A stretch of 64,000 bases of DNA from Bacillus_BE sp042263505. Lineage in GTDB: Bacteria; Bacillota; Bacilli; Bacillales; Cytobacillaceae. The notes under the pieces were generated by a model. That model had not been told where the DNA came from. It ran no database searches and saw only the letters and a list, made by a program, of their open reading frames with translations. The stretch covers positions 62,001-126,000 of the forward strand of contig NZ_JBHKFI010000012.1 of the NCBI RefSeq assembly GCF_042263505.1. Reading direction: 5' to 3'. Positions 35,591-44,023 of this stretch are shown piece by piece (the stretch's first letter is position 1; each line of letters begins with the position of its first letter). The translations under genes were made by a program, and so were the position numbers.

Positions 35591-35635
35591 AACGGCTTTA
35601 GCTCGGAATTCTAACGGACAAAAGCCGTTTTATTT
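35591..35635 (+). terminator. Rho-independent terminator
   Basis: Nine-base perfect stem AACGGCTTT/AAAGCCGTT with a 21-base loop followed by TTATTTT. It would isolate the kdp promoter region from upstream transcription. Confidence 0.7.
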
Positions 35636-36198
35636 TGTCTGAATATTTGGTAATAAATGGGAATAAATTCTAAATTTACATATCTTATCCGTTTTAATAA
35701 AATCTCCTACTCTAAAAAAGAAAGCGTTATCTATATGGAATCTTAACACAACTGCTGTATTTCTTAGCGCCATCTTAATACCAAGTTTTGTTATTATGAC
35801 GTAGTAAAAAGTATTTTGTTTGAAAGTTTAGGGGTGAAATAAGATGACTGTGGGGTCAATGTAGTTTGTCAGCTTGTTTAGCATTGCTGGTTTAAATCTT
35901 TTTGGATAGTTCTATTTTGGTCATTTTACATTTGAATAAACTGTATGCATTGATCTATTTTTTATCATTTTCTCTGGAACTCAGGCTACTGCTGAATGAG
36001 CAGTATAGCACAAATAGAACTGGAGAAGGATACTAAAGAAAGGATGGAATAAAATTGTCATTTTAGTAACTCTGAACCTACCAGTCATTTATGGCTACTC
36101 TGTAAAGGGAAATTTGAAATTAAAGCGAACCTTCGAATAAAAAAAGTCTTAATAAATCAATATGTAAAAAATGAGAGGAAAAGAAAGGTGGTACATAA

Positions 36199-36285
36199 GT
36201 GAATAATGATTTTGTTACTATTGGCCTCATGATATTAGCTTTTGTTCTTTTTGTGGGATTTACTTTATTTAGTGAAAAAGCATAA
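36199..36285 (+). CDS. 28-residue hydrophobic peptide, first gene of the kdp operon
   Basis: GTG start with AAAGGTGG eight bases upstream. The peptide MNNDFVTIGLMILAFVLFVG ends in FTLFSEKA: one membrane helix. It lies 14 bases before kdpF and has the same size class, but a different sequence. It may be a second KdpF-like stabilising peptide or a leader. Too short for standard gene callers, but the binding site and spacing are convincing. Confidence 0.6.
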   Translation: MNNDFVTIGLMILAFVLFVGFTLFSEKA

Positions 36286-36299
36286 GGAGGTTATTATCT

Positions 36300-36377
36300 A
36301 TGCTCATACCGGGAATTATTGGAGTTGCTGTGATTATTTATCTGTTATACGTCTTAATTAAACCTGAAAAATTCTAG
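36300..36377 (+). CDS. kdpF: KdpF, small subunit of the potassium ATPase
   Basis: A 25-residue single-helix peptide (MLIPGIIGVAVIIYLLYVLI then KPEKF). The C-terminal KPEKF and position just before kdpA are typical of KdpF, which stabilises the KdpABC complex in the membrane. AAGGAGG precedes the ATG. It lies 46 bases upstream of kdpA. Confidence 0.88.
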   Translation: MLIPGIIGVAVIIYLLYVLIKPEKF

Positions 36378-36423
36378 TGCTTTTCTTTTATAACAATGAA
36401 TAATGAATAGGAGGAATTTCAAC

Positions 36424-38103
36424 ATGACTATGGGAGTGATACAGATAGTCGTCACTTTGCTTATCATCGGCTTGCTAGTAAAGCCGGTTGGTACCTATCT
36501 CGTAAAGGTTTTTGATTATAATACAACTGGATTAGATCGATTTTTTGGACCGGTTGAGCGGTTTTTCTACCGTTTAACTGGAGTTCGAGAAAAAGAAGCT
36601 ATGGGTTGGAAAAAGTACGTGTTTGCTTTACTACTTACTAACTTTGTCATGATGATATTGATGTATGTCGTTTTTAGATTACAAAAATACTTGCCATTGA
36701 ATCCGGATGGAATCGATAATATGTCCCCAGCGTTAGCGTTTAATACGGCTACATCATTTATTACAAATACAAACTGGCAATCATACAGCGGAGAGAACTC
36801 GCTTTCGTACTTATCGCAGATGATAGCTATTACATTCCCGATGTTTACTTCTGCAGCAACAGGATTTGCAGTGGCGATTGCCTTTATTCGTGGGTTAGTA
36901 GGTCGTCAGAATAACCTTGGAAACTTCTACGTTGACTTGGTTCGTTCTATCACACGTGTAATTTTGCCATTGTCTTTTATTGTAGCTTTATTTTTGGTCT
37001 TCCAAGGGGTGCCTCAGACACTTAATGGTGCGGTAGATACAACGACAATGGAGGGGGTTAAACAAACAATTACAAGAGGTCCGGTTGCATCGTTAGAATC
37101 TATTAAGCATCTTGGCACAAATGGTGGTGGATATTTTGGTACTAATGCTGCGCATCCATTTGAAAATCCAACCGCACTAACAAACTTAATTTATATAATC
37201 TCTATGATGTTAATTCCTACTGCTTTGGTTTATGCATTTGGGGTTATGGTTAAGAACAAACGTCAAGGATGGACTATATTTGCTGCAATGGGAATTATGT
37301 TTCTGGTTTTTCTCTCAGTGGTCTCTATAGCTGAATATAACGGTACTCCGGCTCTAAATGGACTAGGTGTTCATGGAAATATGGAAGGTAAAGAGGTTCG
37401 CTTTGGTATCTCAGAATCAGCTTTATTTACTGCTGTAACCACAGCCGCTACCACTGGGTCGGTTAATAATATGCATGAATCCTTAACTCCAATCGGTGGT
37501 CTTGTTCCGCTAGCTGAAATGATGTTAAATAACGTATTTGGAGGCAAAGGGGTCGGTTTATTAAATGGATTACTTTATGTAATCTTAACCGTATTTATTT
37601 GCGGCCTGATGGTGGGGCGAACTCCAGAATTTTTAGGTAAAAAAATTGAGTCCAAAGAAGTGAAGCTGGCATCGATTGCCTTACTAATTCATCCTGTTTT
37701 AATTCTTGTGCCAACAGCGATTGCCTTAATAACGCCTGAAGCTATATCTTCTATTTTAAATCCGGGATCTCATGGATTATCAGAAGTCTTATACGCTTTT
37801 ACATCGGGAGCAGCTAACAATGGATCAGCCTTCGCAGGTCTAACAGCCAATACTAACTTCTATAATATTTCTATTGGCCTAGTGATGTTGTTAGGTAGAT
37901 ATATTTCAATCATTGCCATGTTAGCAATAGCAGGATCATTGGCTACTAAAAAAGTTATTGCAACCACTTCGGGAACGTTTCGTACGGATACACCACTTTT
38001 TACTGGTATCCTAATGGTTATTATTGTTGTAATCGGTGCTTTAACTTTCTTCCCGGCACTTGCTCTAGGTCCCGTAGCGGAACATCTTGGAATGTTTCAC
38101 TAA
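36424..38103 (+). CDS. kdpA: KdpA, potassium-binding subunit
   Basis: Channel-like subunit of the high-affinity potassium P-type ATPase, 559 residues with about ten membrane helices and four selectivity-filter-like loops (for example TSFITNTNWQSYSGE, GTNGGGYFGTNAAHPFENP, TTGSVNNMHES, TSGAANNGSAFAG). ATG 36424 is chosen because AGGAGG lies nine bases before it; ATG 36403 overlaps that site. Normal length for the family. First large gene of kdpABC. Confidence 0.96.
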   Translation: MTMGVIQIVVTLLIIGLLVKPVGTYLVKVFDYNTTGLDRFFGPVERFFYRLTGVREKEAMGWKKYVFALLLTNFVMMILMYVVFRLQKYLPLNPDGIDNMSPALAFNTATSFITNTNWQSYSGENSLSYLSQMIAITFPMFTSAATGFAVAIAFIRGLVGRQNNLGNFYVDLVRSITRVILPLSFIVALFLVFQGVPQTLNGAVDTTTMEGVKQTITRGPVASLESIKHLGTNGGGYFGTNAAHPFENPTALTNLIYIISMMLIPTALVYAFGVMVKNKRQGWTIFAAMGIMFLVFLSVVSIAEYNGTPALNGLGVHGNMEGKEVRFGISESALFTAVTTAATTGSVNNMHESLTPIGGLVPLAEMMLNNVFGGKGVGLLNGLLYVILTVFICGLMVGRTPEFLGKKIESKEVKLASIALLIHPVLILVPTAIALITPEAISSILNPGSHGLSEVLYAFTSGAANNGSAFAGLTANTNFYNISIGLVMLLGRYISIIAMLAIAGSLATKKVIATTSGTFRTDTPLFTGILMVIIVVIGALTFFPALALGPVAEHLGMFH

Positions 38104-38132
38104 TGCGGAGGAATAAATAAGGAGGATGACAT

Positions 38133-40166
38133 ATGGCTATTCAAAATAAACCATTATCAAAAGATATTATCTCTCAAGCTATTATAGATTCATTTAAAAA
38201 GTTAAATCCGCTTGGCATGATGAAAAATCCAGTCATGTTTGTCGTAGAAGTTGGAACGTTTATTACACTTATTCTTTCAATTAAACCAGATATTTTTGGG
38301 TTTAGTACAGTTGGAAGGGGATATAACACTGTCGTTTTTTTCATTCTTCTTTTTACTGTACTTTTCGCAAACTTTGCTGAAGCACTCGCAGAGGGACGAG
38401 GCAAAGCACAGGCAGATACATTGAGAAAAACCAAATCGGAAACGATGGCTAAGGTTAAACAAAAAGATGGTTCATATAAGGAAATTCCATCCACCTCTTT
38501 GCGTAAAGGGGATATCGTACGAGTAGATACAGGAGAAATTATCCCTTCTGATGGGGAAATAATTGAAGGACTTGCTTCCATTGATGAATCGGCTATTACA
38601 GGAGAATCTGCCCCAGTCATTAAGGAAGCGGGCGGGGATTTCTCTTCAGTTACTGGAGGAACAAGGGTTGTATCGGATTATATCATCGTTAAAGTCATGA
38701 CTGATCCGGGTGAATCGTTCCTTGATCGAATGATTTCATTAGTAGAAGGAGCAGCACGACAAAAGACGCCAAACGAAATTGCATTAACCACTCTTTTGGC
38801 TGTACTAACTCTTATTTTCTTATTCGTCATTATAACCCTCGTGCCGATTGCTAACTTTTTAAAAGTTAATTTAGATGTAGCGACTTTGATTGCTCTTCTC
38901 GTTTGTTTAATTCCTACCACGATAGGTGGATTACTTTCAGCTATTGGGATAGCGGGAATGAACCGGGTAACCCAATTTAATGTTTTGGCTATGTCTGGTA
39001 AAGCAGTAGAAGCAGCTGGTGACATCAATACCATGATATTAGATAAAACGGGAACGATTACCTTTGGAAATAGAATGGCAAGTGAGTTTGTTCCTGTATC
39101 CAATATGTCGCAACAGGAAGTTACCCTTGCAGCTTTAAAGGCATCTGTAAAAGATGAAACACCAGAAGGACGTTCTGTAGTTGAATTGGCCCATAAGCAG
39201 GGAGTGCATTGGAATGAAAGTGAATATGCTGGAGCAGAAATAGTTGAATTTACAGCAGAAACACGAATGTCCGGTTTAAATTTAAAAGATGGAATGGAAA
39301 TACGAAAAGGAGCTGTTGATGCTATTAAACAGTATGTAACGGCTAAAGGAGGAAATATTCCTAGTGATATTGAAGAAAAAGCAACTACAATAGCTAAAGC
39401 TGGTGGAACCCCTCTGGCAGTGGCTATTAATAATAAAGTGTATGGAGTTATTAATTTAAAAGACACAGTTAAACCTGGACTAAAGGAACGCTTTGCTGAA
39501 CTAAGAGAAATGGGAATAAAAACAATTATGTGCACAGGTGATAATCCGTTGACTGCAGCTACTATTGCGGCAGAAGCAGGTGTGGATGAGTTTATAGCTG
39601 AAGCGAAGCCTGAAGACAAAATTGCCGCCATTCAAAGAGAGCAAGACGAAGGAAAATTGGTAGCTATGACAGGTGATGGAACCAATGATGCCCCTGCACT
39701 GGCACAAGCAGATGTTGGATTAGCGATGAATTCAGGGACAATGGCAGCGAAAGAAGCAGCCAACATGATTGATTTAGATTCAGATCCAACGAAACTCTTA
39801 TCTGTAATCGCCATTGGAAAGCAATTATTAATTACACGGGGGGCTTTAACGACTTTCTCTATTTCTAATGATATTGCTAAATACTTTGCTATTATTCCGG
39901 CACTATTTATTACAGCAATCCCTCAATTGCAATCTCTAAATATCATGGGACTGTCATCGCCGAAATCAGCGATTCTTTCCGCTTTGATTTTTAATGCGAT
40001 TATTATTCCTCTCCTTATCCCAATCGCGATGAAGGGAGCAAAATATAAGGCGATGGATTCGAATAGACTTCTTTCCCGTAATCTTCTTGTTTATGGGCTT
40101 GGTGGGGTGATTGTACCTTTTATTGGTATTAAAATAATTGATTTGATTGTCGCGGCTTTAGTTTAA
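38133..40166 (+). CDS. kdpB: KdpB, P-type ATPase catalytic subunit
   Basis: ATP-hydrolysing subunit of 677 residues, driving uptake of potassium through KdpA. Motifs: the actuator loop with ITGESAPV (TGES), the phosphorylation site DKTGT, and the hinge GDGTNDAPALAQADVG. Around seven membrane helices. It starts 29 bases after kdpA with AAGGAGG upstream and is four bases from the kdpC region. Confidence 0.97.
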   Translation: MAIQNKPLSKDIISQAIIDSFKKLNPLGMMKNPVMFVVEVGTFITLILSIKPDIFGFSTVGRGYNTVVFFILLFTVLFANFAEALAEGRGKAQADTLRKTKSETMAKVKQKDGSYKEIPSTSLRKGDIVRVDTGEIIPSDGEIIEGLASIDESAITGESAPVIKEAGGDFSSVTGGTRVVSDYIIVKVMTDPGESFLDRMISLVEGAARQKTPNEIALTTLLAVLTLIFLFVIITLVPIANFLKVNLDVATLIALLVCLIPTTIGGLLSAIGIAGMNRVTQFNVLAMSGKAVEAAGDINTMILDKTGTITFGNRMASEFVPVSNMSQQEVTLAALKASVKDETPEGRSVVELAHKQGVHWNESEYAGAEIVEFTAETRMSGLNLKDGMEIRKGAVDAIKQYVTAKGGNIPSDIEEKATTIAKAGGTPLAVAINNKVYGVINLKDTVKPGLKERFAELREMGIKTIMCTGDNPLTAATIAAEAGVDEFIAEAKPEDKIAAIQREQDEGKLVAMTGDGTNDAPALAQADVGLAMNSGTMAAKEAANMIDLDSDPTKLLSVIAIGKQLLITRGALTTFSISNDIAKYFAIIPALFITAIPQLQSLNIMGLSSPKSAILSALIFNAIIIPLLIPIAMKGAKYKAMDSNRLLSRNLLVYGLGGVIVPFIGIKIIDLIVAALV

Positions 40167-40190
40167 TACATGGAATGGAGGAAAATACGA

Positions 40191-40751
40191 ATGAGGTCAA
40201 TTTCGATTGCGTTACGGGCTTCTATACTCCTGATGATACTATGTGGTTTAGTCTATCCATTAGCTACAACAGGGGTTGCTCAAGTATTATTTCATAAGCA
40301 AGCAGAAGGAAGTCTTGTAAGTATAAATGGAAACATTCAAGGATCAGAGCTTTTAGCTCAAGACTTTACGGACCCGGGTTTGTTTCATCAAAGAGCATCC
40401 GCTGCTAACTATGATCCAAAAGCATCTGCCGGTTCTAATGTAGCTATTGCATCAAATAAATATATGAAGGAAATGACAGATAACGTAAATCAGATTAAAA
40501 AAGAAAATGAAAATATTGGGGATACAGTACCCGCAGATTTAGTTACATCATCTGGCTCTGGTTTTGACCCGGATTTATCTCCAGAGGCCGCAAAAGCTCA
40601 GGTACCAAGAATTGCAACTGCAATCGGCCTTTCGCAAAATCAGCTAATATCTTTGATAAATAAACATACAAAAGGTCGCGCATTAGGCATTTTTGGTGAA
40701 CCACGTGTTAATGTTCTAGAATTAAACATGGCATTACAACAGTTAAAGTAA
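40191..40751 (+). CDS. kdpC: KdpC, potassium ATPase assembly subunit
   Basis: Single-helix subunit of 186 residues with a large outer domain, required for assembly and ATP affinity of Kdp. ATG 40191 is preferred: GGAGG at 40177-40181 sits nine bases before it, whereas the ATG at 40170 overlaps it. Family features are an N-terminal helix, GSELLAQDFTDPGLFHQRAS, and the C-terminal GEPRVNVLELNMAL. Confidence 0.94.
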   Translation: MRSISIALRASILLMILCGLVYPLATTGVAQVLFHKQAEGSLVSINGNIQGSELLAQDFTDPGLFHQRASAANYDPKASAGSNVAIASNKYMKEMTDNVNQIKKENENIGDTVPADLVTSSGSGFDPDLSPEAAKAQVPRIATAIGLSQNQLISLINKHTKGRALGIFGEPRVNVLELNMALQQLK

Positions 40752-40806
40752 AAGAGAGGGGGAGCTTTCTACCCCTCCGAATGATATTAGAATAGGAGGG
40801 ATAGGA

Positions 40807-43146
40807 ATGAGTGAAGAGGAATTCCGTAGAAAGACTCCAAAGGAAATTTTAGAATCCATACAAAAAATCCGTAGAGGCCATCTGAAAATTATTCTAGGAG
40901 CAGTAAGTGGATCAGGAAAAACCTATCACATGCTCCAAGAAGGAAACATTCTAAAAAAACGAGGTATAGACGCTGTAATTGGGATTGTTAGTACGTCCAA
41001 CCGTCCAAAAACGATAGAACAAATTGGTTATTTAGAAATAGTTCCATCCATAGAATGGACGAACAATGGGGAAGTGAATCATGATCTTGATGTTGACGCT
41101 ATTATTGCCCGTAATCCTGACGTTGTATTAGTGGATGGATTAGCACACCGAAATCGTCCCAATGCTCCCAGACCAACTCGCTTTGATGATATCAACTTTC
41201 TTTTAAATATGAATTTAAGTGTTATTACGACTATTAACATTTATGAGTTAGAAGGTGTGAGGGGAATAGCTGACAAATTAACAGGTGGAAATGTCAAGGT
41301 GTATGCCAGTGTTCCAGAAGATGTCTTAGCTCAAGCGGATGAAGTTAAACTTTTGGATGTGACTCCAGAAGTGATACTTAAGAGACTTCAAGAAGGAGAT
41401 ATCGAACATGAACATGAGAAAAAGCGAGGGAGAGATAATATTTTCCATCGGAGCAATCTAGCAGTTCTCCGTGAGCTGGCACTTCGCTTTTTAGCAGGGG
41501 AAGTAAATGAAGATTTAGATGAGTATAGGGGAAAACTTGGGATGATAGGTCCTTCTGGTGCGACTGAAAAAATTTTAGTGACAGTTCAGTACCATTGGAA
41601 TGGATCCATTCTAGTTCGACGCGGTCAACAAACTGCTAAAAGATTAGGTGGAGATTTACTGGTTGTTTGCTTTCGACAGCCAAATCATCCATTTTCTAAG
41701 GATGAACTAACCTTTAAGCGCTCTATCATTAAATTGGTAGAGAAAGTTGGAGGGAAATTTGAGGAATTACCACTTGAAAGTGATTCAGTAGCTGATCAAA
41801 TTGTTCATTACGCAACGGAACAAAATGTAACCCGAATTGTGATGGGGCAATCGAAGCGAACTCGTTGGGAGGAAATTGTGTATGGCTCAATAATCAATAA
41901 AATCCTACGTAAATCAAGAAATATAGATGTATTTATTGTTGCAGATCGTGCTAAAAAACATGGAGAACGAGTTATTCCAGCAAAACGAAAAAAGAATGAA
42001 ATAACAAATCCGTATCGTCGCCTTACCCTTAAAGAGCTGGAAAAAGAAATTGATAAAATAAATCGGGGTACTTTGAAAGTCTATATTGGAGCAGCTCCAG
42101 GAGTTGGAAAAACTTATACGATGTTAAGGGAAGCAAATGAATTAAAGAAAAAGGGGATTGATATAGTCATTGGATTATTAGAAACGCATGGAAGGAGTGA
42201 AACCATAGAACAAATTGGATCGTTGGAAATAATTCCTCGGAAAAAGATCCAATATAAAGGAACAACTCTAGAAGAGATGGATACAGAAGTGATTATTAAG
42301 CGAAATCCAGAAGTAGTGTTAGTCGATGAGTTAGCCCACACAAATGTACCCGGATGCAAGTATCTTAAACGATATGAAGATGTAGAAGATATTCTTGCAT
42401 CAGGTATATCTGTTATTTCTACTATGAATATTCAACATTTGGAAAGTTTAAATGACAGTGTTGAACAATTTACTGGGGTGAGGGTACGTGAGACTGTTCC
42501 TGACCATATTTTAAGAATAGCAGATGAGATTGAATTGATTGATATCTCACCAAATGCTTTACGTGATCGAATGAAGGAAGGACATATTTATGCGGAGGAA
42601 AAAGTAGAGCAGTCATTGAATAACTTCTTTAAAACTGGTAACCTCATTGCTCTTAGGGAGTTAGCCCTAAGAGAAGTTGCGGATGATGTGGATGAACGAC
42701 TTGAGGCTTGGGAAAGAAAGGGAACATTAAGAGGACCTTGGAGACAGGAAGAAGTTATTTTTGTTTGTACCAATCTAAGGAATGATAGTGAAAGGCTAAT
42801 CCGTCGTGGATTTCGTATTTCATATCGTTTAAAGGCTGTTTGGTATGTCGCATATGTAAAAGACCATGATCCATTAACAGAAGATGAGGTTAGAACATTA
42901 AATAAGGTGAAAGAATTAACCGAAAGGCTAGACGGTAGATTTCAAATATATGAGACAAAAGATCGAAGAAATGTATTTAGACTGTTGGTAAAAGAAATGC
43001 ATGAAAAAAAAGCAACACAAGTTATTATAGGTCAATCTGCAAGGTCTCGCTGGGAGGAAATTACTAAAGGTTCTGTTGTTGAACGCTTGTTAAGAGAAGT
43101 AAGACATATGGATGTACTGGTTGTTGCAGATCAACATAAACATTAA
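40807..43146 (+). CDS. Tandem KdpD-sensor/USP protein without histidine kinase
   Basis: A 779-residue soluble protein built from two copies of the KdpD N-terminal sensor module plus a universal-stress (USP) domain, with no membrane helices and no kinase. Copy one (about residues 20-385) has Walker A GAVSGSGKT at 31-39 but a changed Walker B (VLVDGLAH instead of VLVDELAH). Copy two (about 415-775) has GAAPGVGKT at 428-436 and the canonical VLVDELAHTN. Single-module kinase-less KdpD forms are known in Bacillus; the tandem form is unusual. It lies after kdpC and may tune KdpD/KdpE signalling or KdpB, perhaps through c-di-AMP-binding USP domains. Confidence 0.85.
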   Translation: MSEEEFRRKTPKEILESIQKIRRGHLKIILGAVSGSGKTYHMLQEGNILKKRGIDAVIGIVSTSNRPKTIEQIGYLEIVPSIEWTNNGEVNHDLDVDAIIARNPDVVLVDGLAHRNRPNAPRPTRFDDINFLLNMNLSVITTINIYELEGVRGIADKLTGGNVKVYASVPEDVLAQADEVKLLDVTPEVILKRLQEGDIEHEHEKKRGRDNIFHRSNLAVLRELALRFLAGEVNEDLDEYRGKLGMIGPSGATEKILVTVQYHWNGSILVRRGQQTAKRLGGDLLVVCFRQPNHPFSKDELTFKRSIIKLVEKVGGKFEELPLESDSVADQIVHYATEQNVTRIVMGQSKRTRWEEIVYGSIINKILRKSRNIDVFIVADRAKKHGERVIPAKRKKNEITNPYRRLTLKELEKEIDKINRGTLKVYIGAAPGVGKTYTMLREANELKKKGIDIVIGLLETHGRSETIEQIGSLEIIPRKKIQYKGTTLEEMDTEVIIKRNPEVVLVDELAHTNVPGCKYLKRYEDVEDILASGISVISTMNIQHLESLNDSVEQFTGVRVRETVPDHILRIADEIELIDISPNALRDRMKEGHIYAEEKVEQSLNNFFKTGNLIALRELALREVADDVDERLEAWERKGTLRGPWRQEEVIFVCTNLRNDSERLIRRGFRISYRLKAVWYVAYVKDHDPLTEDEVRTLNKVKELTERLDGRFQIYETKDRRNVFRLLVKEMHEKKATQVIIGQSARSRWEEITKGSVVERLLREVRHMDVLVVADQHKH

Positions 43147-43258
43147 CAATTCTCTAAACGAATAGGCAAGTTAGGTTCTGTCATCCTGAGAATGTTATTT
43201 TACATGTTTTAAAGTCATAGAAAAAAATTATTCTTGTTGTTTTTAGGGAGATGTTCTA

Positions 43259-43813
43259 ATGAAGTTACTTTCTCTAAAGAATAGTTACAATAATAACTCT
43301 ACACCCATTTATTATGGCCTTCAGGGAGGATACCTTGATATACACACTTTGAGATATAGGGTGTTTGGTGCAGTTTGGAAATTGATAAATAGAAAAAGGT
43401 ATATTATGGGATATTGGTTTGCAGATAATGAAGAAGACATTCATGTTGCCATCCAGAAGGCAGGATTTTCTAAGTTAATACAAAGAAGTGATCTTGAAAT
43501 AAAGGAAGTGTATCATTGTATTAGAAAAGAGCAGGAGAAAGAAAATTGGAGTAATAGAACGAGACTGCCATTTTTAACAGTTATAAAGGAACCTTGGAAA
43601 AATCTAAGTGATGGATGGTTTATACTTCAATCAAGCACGAATTTTCCTTGTGTTCTTACCTGCATACAAAAAAAACGCAATTCTGTTTGGATTGAACATG
43701 TTCAAGTTTGTGAAAATCAAAATGATCGTATTAAATTTTTAAATTTAATTAATCATGCACATAATATTCATTTGGTCAGCAAAGAAATTCAACATTATCG
43801 TTTTGAAAAGTAG
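43259..43813 (+). CDS. Hypothetical protein in the kdp locus (184 residues)
   Basis: Unrecognised soluble protein, rich in aromatic residues (Trp and Tyr), starting at an ATG with GGGAG upstream. No membrane helix, signal peptide or familiar motif; a central EPWKNLSDGWFILQSS and two cysteines in FPCVLTC are its most distinctive parts. It lies between the tandem KdpD-like gene and kdpD with gaps of 112 and 210 bases. Its position suggests a role in potassium or osmotic stress, but nothing in the sequence proves it. Confidence 0.65.
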   Translation: MKLLSLKNSYNNNSTPIYYGLQGGYLDIHTLRYRVFGAVWKLINRKRYIMGYWFADNEEDIHVAIQKAGFSKLIQRSDLEIKEVYHCIRKEQEKENWSNRTRLPFLTVIKEPWKNLSDGWFILQSSTNFPCVLTCIQKKRNSVWIEHVQVCENQNDRIKFLNLINHAHNIHLVSKEIQHYRFEK

Positions 43814-44023
43814 TATGATAAGTAAATATATTTTATTGGAGGAAAAGATTCATCATCTTAATCAATTAAATATAACTTTGAACCTCTATAAATTTACGTG
43901 AAGACAATTTAAGAGAAGTGCTAATTTGAAGTATTTTTTCATTATATAAAATGTAAATAAATAGTACAAAATGAGAAATGGCCATTAATGATATTAATTA
44001 CTATCAATTAGGGAGGTGGAAAT

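Larger units (their letters stand above)
34948..36198. other. Long intergenic region before the kdp locus
   Basis: Over 1.2 kb with no solid gene. From left to right: promoter of the glycosyltransferase, the GC-rich structured element (35071-35270), a terminator (35288-35325), a doubtful short frame (35348-35506), a second terminator (35591-35635), and about 560 bases of AT-rich DNA that should carry the kdp promoter. I looked for a c-di-AMP (ydaO) riboswitch there, as known before some Bacillus kdp operons, and did not find its conserved core. Confidence 0.5.

Noticed and set aside
35640..36190. Possible c-di-AMP (ydaO-type) riboswitch before kdp
   Set aside because: Such riboswitches are known before some Bacillus kdp operons, but I found none of the conserved core segments in this AT-rich leader.
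34948..36198. Complete insertion sequence around the structured element
   Set aside because: No transposase or TnpB/IscB frame, no clear target duplication visible.
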